From: Chloroflexota bacterium
GTDB taxonomy: Bacteria; Chloroflexota; Anaerolineae; Anaerolineales; Villigracilaceae
Direction of reading: 5' to 3'
Assembly: GCA_016191845.1 (NCBI GenBank)
Contig: JACPVF010000007.1
Coordinates: 806,001 to 870,000 of the forward strand
Length of the DNA stretch: 64,000 nt
Shown here piece after piece: positions 51,332 through 59,759 of the stretch. How positions within the stretch are numbered: position 1 is the first letter of the stretch; each line of letters starts with the position of its first letter. The notes under the pieces were generated by a model. That model did not search any database, was not told the origin of the DNA, and saw only the letters and a program-made list of their open reading frames with translations. A program made the translations under genes and the position numbers.

Positions 51332-53274
51332 TCAGCGGGCTTCTCAGGCGTCACCTTCGGCTGACTTGGCGGCGGAGGTGTACGCAGTTGAAAGCGATAC
51401 ATCAATTGTCCGAAGTGTACCACATCCCCATGTTCGAGCCGATGACCCTCTCGGGGGACGGGTTCGTAGTTGATCCAGGTGCCTGCCACCGAGCCGCTGT
51501 CGGCGAGCAGGAAGCCGCCATCCTCGGTCTGTTTGAGGCGGGCGTGCAGCGGCGAGATGGATGGCTCGTCCAACACGTGGCTGGCTTGTACAGGATCGGT
51601 GCCGAAGGTGGTCTCCTTATCGGCCAGGGGGATCGGGTTGCCTGTGGCGGGCTGCCCATCCGGAGTCAGGGGCGTAAGGGAGGCGGGTGCGTCCACGGCC
51701 TGGGCTTTGGGAGTCCCCAACGACCAGGTGCGGCGTTTCTTCGCCTTATCTGCCTCGCTGGGCTGCGAGATCTCGACCGGGATCTGCACGGGTTGAGTGA
51801 GCGGATCGAAGCTGGCTTTCCTGGCTTCGCGCCGTGCTTTCATCGATGGGATGCGCAGTCGCCCGGTCAACAAGACGAAGAGCAGGAGCAACCCTGCCAG
51901 TCCCACTGCGCCGATCGTGATGGTCTGGATATATCTTCTAAAGAAGGCGCGGATGCCTGTCGGCGGCTGGATGACCGTCACCGTGACCGGCACACTCAAA
52001 GTCGATTTGCTTAGCCCGAGCGAATCCACCACCTCGACCATGAGCTGATGCTCGCCGTTGCTGTTGTAGCCTGTCAGGTCCCAGGTGAAGGCATCGAAGG
52101 GGGCGGCGGTATTTTCGTCCACGACCTGGCCATCCACATAGAGCGTGCTGCGTACGAGCGAACGCTTCATCCCGTCGGGGAATTCAACGATGATCTGCAA
52201 CGGCTGTTCGGACGGTTCGAGCCGCTTCGCGTTGTACGGATCATCGGCCGGAGCCTGTCGCGTGATCTGCGGCGGCGGTGCAACCAGGATCGGGTTGGGC
52301 GGCTGGATGTTGAGGGCCAGACTCTGTTCCTGTGAAGAGACCACGCCCGCAGGCAGGTTCACATCCACCTTGAGGGTATGGTCCCCGCCTGTGGTGAGGG
52401 CCGAGGTGTACTTGAAGTTATAGATACGGCGCAGAGGCGCGAAGTAGGCTTCGGGATCGGGGAATTGTTGCGTGCCCGAATAGGCGAACAGGCTTCCGCC
52501 TGTCTGCAGGGCCAGGTTATTGAAGGCTGCCGCGCTGGTGGTGGCGAAGTAGGTCTCCAGGTCCACGAACCAGACGAAGACGCGGATGTGATTCTGCACG
52601 GCGCGATCCATCAACGGCTGGAGGCTCGACTCGATGGCGGGATCGTCCATGTGCGGCGTGATGAACAGGATGGCGCGTTTCATGCCGGGTTGCGGCGTGG
52701 AGGCGCTGGCGGTTTCGATGGCGAGCGCCAGCGATTGCAGGTTCGGCACGGTGGCGCGGAAGTCAGGCTGGAAGGTCGTCAGGCTGTTGATGAAATCGGT
52801 GGGGGAGGCATGGCTGATGACGGGACCGCTCAAACTGACCAGGCTGACATCGTCAGCGGGATCGGCGGGACGCGCCTGCGCCCATCCGCCCAGCACCTGG
52901 GTCAATCGCTGGAAACGAGAGATGCCCTGCCCATCGCGCACATCCAGCGGCGGCCCAGGGTTGACGGCCACCACGAGTTGCAGAGGCAGCGCCTGTTCGG
53001 TCAGCGTCTCGACCGGGCGGGGCTGGCCGTCTTCCATGACGGTGACCGCCCCGGGCTGGAGTCCCGAGACGAAGACGCCTGTCGCATCGAACACGTCCAG
53101 TTGCGCGGAAATGGCCGGAAAGGCCGAGGCGTCCGGCGGATACAAATCCGCGCGCGCCTGACCCTGAGCCTGCACGCCGATAAATGAACTGACCAACAGG
53201 CTGAGGGCTGAAATCGCCGCCAGTAGATTGAGAAAAGGTCTGAAAAACGGGCCTTGGGTTCGAAAATGTGTCAT
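51328..53274 (-). CDS. Secreted/membrane protein with VWA-like and C-terminal FHA domains
   Basis: A 648-residue membrane protein coupled to PP2C. It has an N-terminal signal segment (about residues 14-38), then a VWA-like extracellular domain (about 45-300) with ALPLQLVVAVNPGPPLDVRD where a full VWA would have the DxSxS metal site, so metal binding is doubtful. Ig-like beta domains follow, then a membrane segment near 465 (TIGAVGLAGLLLLFVLLTG) and a cytoplasmic FHA domain (about 560-640) with SISPLHARL and GSVAGTWIN, which binds phospho-threonine. It should pair a sensor outside with phospho-signalling inside. Confidence 0.85.
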   Translation of the reverse strand: MTHFRTQGPFFRPFLNLLAAISALSLLVSSFIGVQAQGQARADLYPPDASAFPAISAQLDVFDATGVFVSGLQPGAVTVMEDGQPRPVETLTEQALPLQLVVAVNPGPPLDVRDGQGISRFQRLTQVLGGWAQARPADPADDVSLVSLSGPVISHASPTDFINSLTTFQPDFRATVPNLQSLALAIETASASTPQPGMKRAILFITPHMDDPAIESSLQPLMDRAVQNHIRVFVWFVDLETYFATTSAAAFNNLALQTGGSLFAYSGTQQFPDPEAYFAPLRRIYNFKYTSALTTGGDHTLKVDVNLPAGVVSSQEQSLALNIQPPNPILVAPPPQITRQAPADDPYNAKRLEPSEQPLQIIVEFPDGMKRSLVRSTLYVDGQVVDENTAAPFDAFTWDLTGYNSNGEHQLMVEVVDSLGLSKSTLSVPVTVTVIQPPTGIRAFFRRYIQTITIGAVGLAGLLLLFVLLTGRLRIPSMKARREARKASFDPLTQPVQIPVEISQPSEADKAKKRRTWSLGTPKAQAVDAPASLTPLTPDGQPATGNPIPLADKETTFGTDPVQASHVLDEPSISPLHARLKQTEDGGFLLADSGSVAGTWINYEPVPREGHRLEHGDVVHFGQLMYRFQLRTPPPPSQPKVTPEKPAE

Positions 53275-53288
53275 GGGGAAACGTTCAT

Positions 53289-53324
53289 ATTATCATACAC
53301 GACCCGCCGATTTTCGTCCACAGC
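53289..53324. repeat. Duplicated promoter-bearing segment, copy 1
   Basis: ATTATCATACACGACCCGCC and the following bases to 53324 are repeated exactly at 54329-54364. On the minus strand this includes TGTATGATAAT, an extended -10 box, just upstream of the VWA/FHA gene. Confidence 0.85.
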
Positions 53325-53355
53325 GTTCCCCCTGCGATTCCCCGCCCGAAAAAGA

Positions 53356-53383
53356 AACTCCCGCCTGTGTTCAGGCGGGAGTT
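53356..53383 (-). terminator. Intrinsic terminator after membrane paralogue 1
   Basis: A 12-bp perfect stem (AACTCCCGCCTG / CAGGCGGGAGTT) with a 4-base loop, followed on the minus strand by TTTCTTTTTC. It ends the membrane-protein gene at 53390. Confidence 0.85.
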
Positions 53384-53389
53384 GAAAGT

Positions 53390-54298
53390 CTAGGCTTGTG
53401 GCTCGTCGGCCAGGATGGGGGTGTTGTTTTCTATGGGAGGCACAGGCGAGAGACGCAAGTAAGTCAGGGTCCAGCCGGTCTTTATCATCGTCAGGACGAT
53501 GCCCTGCACGAAGGCCATGATTGGAAGGGCGATCAGATACCCGATTCCAAGGATCCACAGGAAACTGCGCGGCAGGACGTCCTCAGCGATGAGCATGGGT
53601 AGGAAACCGATGGGCATGAAGATCGGGAAGACAATTATAGAACTGATGATGCCCAGACCGACATACAGGATGAGCGCCACGAGGAGAACGGACATCTTAT
53701 TCTTGAGGACAAGGTCCCATGCGCGACGCAGCGACTCCATTATGCCCAGCCCGTCCACGACCATGGACGCCTCGGCCAACTCCATCACAGCTATGGCGGC
53801 ATACATCAACGGGTAGATGAGAAAAGTAAGCGGCCATAAACACAGGTTGGCCAACCCAAAGGTCAGCAGCGAAGCGACGATTTGAATCCCCATGATGACA
53901 GCATACACTGCCATGAAAGCCGCGGCAAATAAGAGCATCAGGCCGAGAAATCGCCAGAAGTAGGCTGCCGCCTCGCGCACGAGTTCGCCGGCGGAGAGTT
54001 TTTCCGCGCCGCGCTCGGCTTTCAACACACCCACCACCAGGGTCGGGCGCAGGATCGAACTGACCACATAGCTGGCTGCCATGAAGAACACGAATCCGCA
54101 TAGCAGCAATACCCAGGGCCAGGCTTCGTCCAACATGCGGTATGAATCGTTGGAGCCCAAAAGCAGGAAGAGCGGCGCGAGCATGAGCGGGATGAACAGG
54201 AAAGTGACCAGAAGCGTCAGAAACCCCGCACCCCAAAGGATTTTGTGTTTCCAGGTAATTTTCCAGATGCGTTTAATCAGTTCGTTGAGGTCGATCAT
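53390..54298 (-). CDS. Polytopic membrane protein, paralogue 1
   Basis: A 302-residue integral membrane protein with about six hydrophobic segments, one of two tandem paralogues. Landmarks shared with its partner are the N-terminus (IKRIWKITWKHKILWGAG), LVREAAAYFWRFLGLMLLFA, VMELAEASMVVDGLGIMESL and the C-terminal TLTYLRLSPVPPIEN..PILADEPQA. The family is poorly known; it resembles small multi-pass proteins described as DUF7544 or glycerophosphodiester-phosphodiesterase membrane domains, but no function can be claimed. The start follows GGGAGGA, and a -10-like TATGATAAT lies upstream in the duplicated segment. Confidence 0.78.
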   Translation of the reverse strand: MIDLNELIKRIWKITWKHKILWGAGFLTLLVTFLFIPLMLAPLFLLLGSNDSYRMLDEAWPWVLLLCGFVFFMAASYVVSSILRPTLVVGVLKAERGAEKLSAGELVREAAAYFWRFLGLMLLFAAAFMAVYAVIMGIQIVASLLTFGLANLCLWPLTFLIYPLMYAAIAVMELAEASMVVDGLGIMESLRRAWDLVLKNKMSVLLVALILYVGLGIISSIIVFPIFMPIGFLPMLIAEDVLPRSFLWILGIGYLIALPIMAFVQGIVLTMIKTGWTLTYLRLSPVPPIENNTPILADEPQA

Positions 54299-54328
54299 GT
54301 GGAATCCTCCCGGTGATGGTCTGTCCGC

Positions 54329-54364
54329 ATTATCATACACGACCCGCCGATTTTCGTCCACAGC
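54329..54364. repeat. Duplicated promoter-bearing segment, copy 2
   Basis: Exact copy of 53289-53324, followed by a near-identical stretch (CCTGCGATTCCCCGCCCGAA). It carries the -10-like TGTATGATAAT for the paralogue 1 gene. Confidence 0.85.
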
Positions 54365-54396
54365 ATCCTCCCTGCGATTCCCCGCCCGAAAAAGAG

Positions 54397-54431
54397 AAAT
54401 CCCGCCTGGAGAATTTCTCCAGGCGGGATTT
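54397..54431 (-). terminator. Intrinsic terminator after membrane paralogue 2
   Basis: A very long 17-bp stem (AAATCCCGCCTGGAGAA / TTCTCCAGGCGGGATTT) with a 1-base loop precedes TCTCTTTTTC on the minus strand. Confidence 0.88.
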
Positions 54432-54437
54432 GAAAGG

Positions 54438-55397
54438 CTAGGCTTGCGGTTCGTCGGCCAGGATGGGAGCGTTGCTCTCTACGGGGACCGTCGCGGCGGG
54501 ACTCAACCGCACGTAGGTCAGTGTCCACGCGGAACCGATGTAGGTGTAAAGGATTCCGCTCGCCAGGAGGGAGACTGGCAGGTAGGCCGCGAAGCACAAT
54601 CCGCCGACGATTAGAGGCGTCATGCTCTGACCGTTACTTGCAAAGAAGGCAATCATGGTCGGGAACAGGACGATCAGTAGCGGGATGGCAATGACCAGGC
54701 TCACACCCAGACCAATCACGAACAGGATGACTGCCATGCCGAGGATCGGGCCGAGGTTGTTGCGGGCCATGTCCCAGCCGCGTTGCCAGCCTTCCCACAT
54801 GCCCACATTGTCGCGGACGATGGCTACGTTCGCCAGTTCTATGACCAAACCCACGACGATGGAAGCCGGGATGAGGATGCAGATCAAGGGTAGGATGCAC
54901 AAGAAGCCTACGCCCGCCGTGAAGACCCCAAACAGGACGAAGGGAATCATGACGGCAAAGACGATCAGACCGATGATAAAGGACAACCCGAACACGCGCC
55001 AGAAGTAGGGCAGGCTGCCACTGAACAATTCACTGAACGACAATTTCTCGGCGCCAGCTTCTGCCTGCAACGTGCCGCGGATCAGGCCAATGCGACCCAT
55101 GTTCCCGAGGAAGATGCTCAGGACGATCAGCACCAGGAAGGCCAGGCCGATCAGAATAAAGATCCACCAGTGATCCATCATCCAGACACCAGCCTGCTCG
55201 ATCCCCCGCTCCCAGTCCTGGAAGAAGGATGGCGTGTTCCCATCCCAGTTGCCGTTCTCATTTCCGCTATTGGAACTGCCGCTCCCCGAGCCGCCTCCAC
55301 GACCACAGCCCGACAGAATGCCGAAGATCCACAACACCTTGTACTTCCAGGTGATCTGCCAGGCGCGATTCAAGACTTCGCCAAAATCGAACTTCAT
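54438..55397 (-). CDS. Polytopic membrane protein, paralogue 2
   Basis: A 319-residue membrane protein paralogous to the one encoded next. It starts MKFDFGEVLNRAWQITWKYK, followed by a glycine/serine/asparagine-rich loop (GRGGGSGSGSSNSGNENGNW) absent from paralogue 1, then about six hydrophobic segments with FSGSLPYFWRVFGLSF, VIELANVAIVRDNVGMWEGW and LTYVRLSPAATVPVESN..PILADEPQA. The conserved C-terminus suggests a binding or sorting signal. The start follows GGAAGGAG. Function unknown. Confidence 0.78.
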   Translation of the reverse strand: MKFDFGEVLNRAWQITWKYKVLWIFGILSGCGRGGGSGSGSSNSGNENGNWDGNTPSFFQDWERGIEQAGVWMMDHWWIFILIGLAFLVLIVLSIFLGNMGRIGLIRGTLQAEAGAEKLSFSELFSGSLPYFWRVFGLSFIIGLIVFAVMIPFVLFGVFTAGVGFLCILPLICILIPASIVVGLVIELANVAIVRDNVGMWEGWQRGWDMARNNLGPILGMAVILFVIGLGVSLVIAIPLLIVLFPTMIAFFASNGQSMTPLIVGGLCFAAYLPVSLLASGILYTYIGSAWTLTYVRLSPAATVPVESNAPILADEPQA

Positions 55398-55454
55398 GTG
55401 TAACTCCTTCCGAAAATTCGCGCGAACCGATGTCGCGCAATCACTTCACTTACG

Positions 55455-56990
55455 CTATTCCCATTCGATGGTTGCAGGCGGTTTGCTCGTAATGTCGTAC
55501 ACCACACGGTTAATGCCGCTCACTTCATTGACAATGCGGTTGGCCACCCGTGCCAGCAGGTCGTGCGGCAGGCGCGCCCAGTCGGCGGTCATGAAATCCT
55601 CGGTGGTCACCGCGCGGATGGCGGCCGCCTCCTGATAGGTGCGCTGGTCACCCATCACGCCCACCGAACGCACGGGCAGCAGCACGACAAAGGCCTGCGA
55701 CGTCTCTGCGCCCTTGCCGAGGAAACCTGCGTTGGATAGTTCTTTGAGCAGGATGGCGTCCGCCGCCCGCAGACGGGACACCCGCTCGGGTGTTACCTCC
55801 CCGAGACAGCGCACCGTCAGCCCTGGACCCGGGAACGGCTGCCGCCAAACCATGCCCTCCGCCAGCCCGAGCGCTTCCCCAACCGCACGGACCTCATCCT
55901 TGAATAGATAGCGCAGCGGCTCGACCAGCTCGAACTGCATGTCCTCGGGCAATCCGCCCACGTTGTGATGCGACTTGATCTTCTGTGCCTTGTCGCGGTC
56001 AGGCGCGGACGATTCGACCACGTCCGGGTAGATGGTCCCTTGCACGAGAAAGCGCGGCTGGCCAAGCTGTTTGGCCTGTTGCTCGAAGATGCGGATGAAC
56101 TTCTCGCCCACGATCTTGCGCTTCTGCTCGGGATCGGTCACCCCTTGCAATGCGGCGAAATACTCGTCCGCCGCGTCCACGGCGACCAGCTCTGCATGCA
56201 GATGCTCGCGGAAGGCCGAGACCACCTGCTCGCCCTCGCCCTGGCGCATCAGGCCCGTGTCCACGAAGACCGCCACCAGTTGATCACCGATGGCCTTGTG
56301 CACCAGCGCCGCCGCCACCGATGAATCCACGCCGCCACTGACGGCCGCCAACACGCGCTCAGTCCCCACCTGTGCGCGGATGCGCGTCACCGCTTCCTCA
56401 ATAATGGAAGCAGGCGTCCACTCTGGATTGACGTCGCAGATGTCCACGGCAAAGTGTTGAAGCAGTTGCGCTCCGTTGGGCGTGTGATGCACCTCGGGGT
56501 GGAATTGCACGCCGAAGTATTTGCGGCTCATGTCACCCATTGCGGCGTATGGACTGTGATCTGATTTGGCCAGCGCGATGAAGCCCTCAGGCATGCGCGT
56601 GATGCGGTCACCGTGCGACATCCACACTTTGGAAAGCACATCCAGCATGGTGCCAGGGATCAGGGTCTGGATCTCAGCGGGACCATACTCGCGCTCCGCA
56701 GACGAGTCGACCTGCCCGCCCAACGCGTGAGTCAGCGCCTGCATCCCGTAGCAAATGCCAAGGATGGGCAATCCCGAATCCAGGATGAATTTTTGAATAT
56801 AAGGAGCGCCCTCTTCATATACAGAGCGGGGTCCGCCCGAAAGGATGAATCCCTTTGGTTGGATAGACATGATCTTTTCCTGCGGAGCGTCCCACGGGAA
56901 CAACTCGCAATAGACCTGCGCCTCGCGCACACGCCGCGCGATGATCTGCGCATATTGGGAACCGAAATCGAGAATGGCAATGGAATCCAT
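55455..56990 (-). CDS. guaA: GMP synthase (glutamine-hydrolysing)
   Basis: Converts XMP to GMP with glutamine and ATP, 511 residues. The N-terminal amidotransferase has ILDFGSQYAQIIARRVRE and the catalytic Cys in GICYGMQALTHALGG; His and Glu are in VQFHPEVHHT. The ATP-pyrophosphatase domain has AVSGGVDSSVAAALVHKAIG, and the C-terminal dimerisation domain ends PPATIEWE, an invariant family terminus. It is followed by no close partner on the 3' side; upstream lie the HIT and xpt genes on the same strand. Confidence 0.97.
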   Translation of the reverse strand: MDSIAILDFGSQYAQIIARRVREAQVYCELFPWDAPQEKIMSIQPKGFILSGGPRSVYEEGAPYIQKFILDSGLPILGICYGMQALTHALGGQVDSSAEREYGPAEIQTLIPGTMLDVLSKVWMSHGDRITRMPEGFIALAKSDHSPYAAMGDMSRKYFGVQFHPEVHHTPNGAQLLQHFAVDICDVNPEWTPASIIEEAVTRIRAQVGTERVLAAVSGGVDSSVAAALVHKAIGDQLVAVFVDTGLMRQGEGEQVVSAFREHLHAELVAVDAADEYFAALQGVTDPEQKRKIVGEKFIRIFEQQAKQLGQPRFLVQGTIYPDVVESSAPDRDKAQKIKSHHNVGGLPEDMQFELVEPLRYLFKDEVRAVGEALGLAEGMVWRQPFPGPGLTVRCLGEVTPERVSRLRAADAILLKELSNAGFLGKGAETSQAFVVLLPVRSVGVMGDQRTYQEAAAIRAVTTEDFMTADWARLPHDLLARVANRIVNEVSGINRVVYDITSKPPATIEWE

Positions 56991-56999
56991 GTGGGTCCT

Positions 57000-57059
57000 G
57001 TAAGGGCACGGCGGGTTGATTAACGGTCATAACCCGTGCGGGTCTGGCCGTGCCCCTAC
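57000..57059. repeat. GTAGGGGC-family repeat, copy 3, at the end of the HIT gene
   Basis: GTAAGGGCACGGC and GCCGTGCCCCTAC form the ends of an inverted repeat around a centre with AACCCGTGCGGGT. It fills the gap before guaA and supplies the last ten codons and stop of the HIT gene (VGARPDPHGL). Confidence 0.82.
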
Positions 57060-57401
57060 CGTGGATATCAAATGAAAATGCAATTGTGGGAAATCTTGAA
57101 ACTCCCCGCCGTTGACGATGAGTCGATAGGCGGGGAGTTGATATTCCTGAACCAGGTTTTGGACGGCGGCGTATAGGTCGCTGAGAAAAGCTGTGTCAGC
57201 GGGGTCGAGATCTGTCAGGCTGGGCACAGACTTTTTCGGCAACAGCAGTACGTGGAACGGATAGGATGGCTTCGGATGATGGAACGCCATCAGCGTTTCC
57301 GTCTCACGCAGGCGTTTCAAAGGAATCGCAAAACTCATGTGCTCAAACACCCAGCCGATGACGGCCCGAATCCATGGATGCCACAGCCATGTCCTCTTCA
57401 A
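57027..57401 (-). CDS. HIT-like protein
   Basis: A 124-residue histidine-triad-like protein. Features are HHPKPSYPFHVLLLPKKSV (the typical PxxPxHxLvlPK segment), LPAYRLIVNGGEFQDFPQLH and the active-site region QLHFHLIS, where the usual H-x-H-x-H reads Q-x-H-x-H, so the first His is missing and activity may be altered. The last ten residues are encoded by a palindromic repeat. It lies 36 bases before guaA and just after xpt on the same strand. Confidence 0.84.
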   Translation of the reverse strand: MKRTWLWHPWIRAVIGWVFEHMSFAIPLKRLRETETLMAFHHPKPSYPFHVLLLPKKSVPSLTDLDPADTAFLSDLYAAVQNLVQEYQLPAYRLIVNGGEFQDFPQLHFHLISTVGARPDPHGL

Positions 57402-57416
57402 CCTGCCATCCTGTTG

Positions 57417-57995
57417 TTATGACGGTTCCCCAAATGTGATCTTGCCGTTGTCCAGCGAGGTGATGCAGGCCAGCGATTCGACCGGCACGCCCAACGGCTT
57501 AAGTGCATCGCGTCCGCCTTCGAAGAGTTTCTCGATCAACGCACCGATGCCGACGATCTTCGAACCCGCCGCTTCGGCCAGCCGCACCAGCCCAAGGATG
57601 GTTGCGCCCGAGGCGAGGAAGTCGTCGATGATCAACACCTTCTCGCCGTGAGCCAGATACTCGGGCGAGACGATCAACTCCACCATGCGGCCCTTTGTGT
57701 GGGACGGGGCCAGGGTCAGATAGACCTGGTCGGGCATGGTGACCGGCTTGGTCTTGCGCGCATAGACCACGGGCAGGCCGAGGTGGATGGCGGTCGTCAC
57801 GGCGGGAGCGATGCCCGAGATCTCAGCGGTCAGCACCTTGGTCGCGCCGAGCGAGGCGAATCGCTTGGCGAACTCACGCCCGCAGGCGTCCATCAAGAGC
57901 GGGTCCACCTGATGATTGACGAAACTGTCTACTTTCAAAATACCGTTGCCGAGAATCTGTCCGTCCTTGAGAATGCGATCTTCCAGTTGCTTCAC
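57417..57995 (-). CDS. xpt: Xanthine phosphoribosyltransferase
   Basis: Salvages xanthine to XMP, feeding GMP synthase encoded downstream. 192 residues, starting MKQLEDRILKDGQILGNGIL and VDSFVNHQVDPLLM, which are typical of Xpt. The PRPP-binding region is around EKVLIIDDFLASGATILGLV, and LTAEISGIAPAVTTAIHLGL is the N-terminal core. No purine-riboswitch core sequence was found in the 183-base gap upstream. Probably co-transcribed with the HIT gene and guaA. Confidence 0.95.
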   Translation of the reverse strand: MKQLEDRILKDGQILGNGILKVDSFVNHQVDPLLMDACGREFAKRFASLGATKVLTAEISGIAPAVTTAIHLGLPVVYARKTKPVTMPDQVYLTLAPSHTKGRMVELIVSPEYLAHGEKVLIIDDFLASGATILGLVRLAEAAGSKIVGIGALIEKLFEGGRDALKPLGVPVESLACITSLDNGKITFGEPS

Positions 57996-58162
57996 ACGAG
58001 CCTCCTCTGATGGGTGAATGTCAAAGTCTAGACAATTTTACATCGGCGTGCCTCAACCTGCCAGAGTATAAGTTGAATCGCTTCCATAAATTGCAACCCA
58101 CTTGCAACCCAAATATGACCAGCGCACCATCGCACGTCATACGGCTGACTTTAAAATTATGC

Positions 58163-58178
58163 TATACTGAACATACCT
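58163..58178 (+). promoter_or_regulatory. -10 box before the 79-residue gene
   Basis: TATACT (58163-58168) in ATGCTATACT context lies ten bases before the ATG at 58179, the presumed promoter of the 58-64 kb operon. No clear -35 box; the mRNA would be nearly leaderless. Confidence 0.55.
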
Positions 58179-58418
58179 ATGCAAACGCAGAATGAATGGC
58201 CGCGTTGGGCCGCTTTTCTGAAGCGTTATCATCTTGATCACTTCACCGCCTGGGTGCTCGAAGCAGGAGGGCCTCTTGCCCTGCTTGGTGCCCAGGTGCT
58301 TTATTTCGGACGCTCCTTCCTTGGTCATCAACAAGTGGACCTGCTGGCCCGCGCCCTCGAAGACGAGACCGAAGTGCGTGCATTTGCCGCCTACCTGCAT
58401 GGACAGTCCAATGGTTGA
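58179..58418 (+). CDS. Small protein at the head of the 58-64 kb operon
   Basis: A 79-residue protein of unknown function (PRWAAFLKRYHLDHFTAWVLEA in part, then GPLALLGAQVLYFGRSFLG). One moderately hydrophobic segment lies near residues 27-48, followed by an acidic helix. The stop overlaps the next gene's start, and a -10 box sits just before the ATG, so it is probably real and the first gene of the operon. No homologous family recognised. Confidence 0.65.
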   Translation: MQTQNEWPRWAAFLKRYHLDHFTAWVLEAGGPLALLGAQVLYFGRSFLGHQQVDLLARALEDETEVRAFAAYLHGQSNG

Positions 58419-59145
58419 GTTGTCGGTCACCCTCCTTTCCTTGATCCTGCTGCTGGCGCTGACCTTCCTGCGCCGCAAATCCCCACCCCCCACCCTGCGT
58501 CCCATCCCTGCATTGATCCGTCTCTATCGTGCCATCGGTTTGAGTGTGGAAGACGGCTCCCGCCTGCACGTTTCACTGGGTCGCGGCGGACTCCTCAGCG
58601 GGCGTGGCGGTGCATCTCTGGCGGGGCTGGCCATGCTGCGTTATCTCACCGAGCGCACCTCCGCCAGTGACAAGCCGCCTGTGGCCACGGCTGGCGACCC
58701 TGCGCTGGCGGTGCTCACTCAGGACACGCTCAAAGCGGGGTATGAAGCTGCCAATGCTGAGGACCTATATCAGCCCACTACGGGACGTTTAAGCGGCCCG
58801 ACCCCCTTCTCTTTTGTAGCGGGCGCGATGCCGGTTGTGCGCGATGAGAACGTCTCGGCCAACGTGCTGATGGGCGACTTCGGCCCGGAGATCGCGTTGG
58901 TGACCGAAGCCGCCGAGCGCAGCGATGTCCCGACCCTGGGCGGCACCGATGACCTCCCTGCGCAGGCCGTGTTGTACGCCGCAGCGCAGGAGCCACTCAT
59001 CGGCGAGGAACTCTTCGCGGCGGGCGCGTACCTCGGTGCGGGTCCGTCTCACGCCGCCAGTTTGACCGTGCAAGACATCCTGCGCTGGGCGTTGATCCTG
59101 TTCCTGTTGGGTGGTGCGGCGCTCAAGATGCTGGGGGTGATCTGA
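58411..59145 (+). CDS. DUF6754-like membrane protein
   Basis: A 244-residue protein with an N-terminal membrane segment (ELSVTLLSLILLLALTFL) and a C-terminal one (ILRWALILFLLGGAALKMLG). Between them is a domain with LIRLYRAIGLSVEDGSRLHV near residue 40, GGASLAGLAMLRYL, ENVSANVLMGDFGPEIALV and the C-terminal EPLIGEELFAAGAYLG. I recall this arrangement as the DUF6754 family found mainly in Chloroflexota, function unknown. Start overlaps the previous gene by eight bases and its stop overlaps the next start (TGATG). Confidence 0.78.
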   Translation: MVELSVTLLSLILLLALTFLRRKSPPPTLRPIPALIRLYRAIGLSVEDGSRLHVSLGRGGLLSGRGGASLAGLAMLRYLTERTSASDKPPVATAGDPALAVLTQDTLKAGYEAANAEDLYQPTTGRLSGPTPFSFVAGAMPVVRDENVSANVLMGDFGPEIALVTEAAERSDVPTLGGTDDLPAQAVLYAAAQEPLIGEELFAAGAYLGAGPSHAASLTVQDILRWALILFLLGGAALKMLGVI

Positions 59146-59759
59146 TGAAGTACGTCTCTGCTTTCTTTGCCATTGCATTCGGCCTGCTGGTGCTGGCGGG
59201 ATACTTTGTGCCCGCTCTCGAACCGTTGCAGGCCCTGCTCATCAGTTGGGCGGGGATCCTGTTGGCTGTGGCGTCGTTGATCGGTGTCTTCAACCTGATT
59301 ACCGTCCACGGCGAAAAGATTCGCAGCCGCGAGAAGAACAGCGGTTACAGCAGCTTGCTCCTGGTCTCGCTGGTGCTGACCTTCCTCCTCGGCCTGGCCC
59401 TGGGACCTTCCCACCCCGTCATGCAGGGCGTGGTCGAGTCAGTCATCCTGCCGGTCGAGGCCTCGCTCATGGCCATCCTGAGTGTGACCCTGCTCTACGC
59501 GGCTATCCGCCTGTTGCGCCGCCGTGTGGATGTGATGAGCGTGATCTTCCTGCTGACTGTGCTGGCCGTGCTGGTCTGGTCGCTGGCCCTGCCACCTTAT
59601 GGTGAACTCGCGTTGTTCGGCAACACCCTACGTCCATGGTTGACCCAGGTGTTGGCCTTGGGCGGTGCGCGCGGAATCCTGATCGGGGTGGCGCTCGGCG
59701 CGTTGACCACCGGTCTGCGTGTCCTGCTGGCCTTCGATCGTCCGTATGGGGGCAAATAA
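59145..59759 (+). CDS. Polytopic membrane protein of the 58-64 kb operon
   Basis: A 204-residue integral membrane protein with about six hydrophobic segments and short loops (HGEKIRSREKNSG, RRRVDV, DRPYGGK tail). The cytoplasmic basic loop after the second or third segment contains a charged motif. No family recognised. It is translationally coupled to both neighbours (TGATG and TAATG overlaps), arguing for a fixed stoichiometric complex. Confidence 0.78.
   Translation: MKYVSAFFAIAFGLLVLAGYFVPALEPLQALLISWAGILLAVASLIGVFNLITVHGEKIRSREKNSGYSSLLLVSLVLTFLLGLALGPSHPVMQGVVESVILPVEASLMAILSVTLLYAAIRLLRRRVDVMSVIFLLTVLAVLVWSLALPPYGELALFGNTLRPWLTQVLALGGARGILIGVALGALTTGLRVLLAFDRPYGGK

Noticed and set aside
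57996-58178. Possible purine riboswitch upstream of xpt
   Set aside because: The conserved core sequences of the purine aptamer were not found in the gap, so no call is made.
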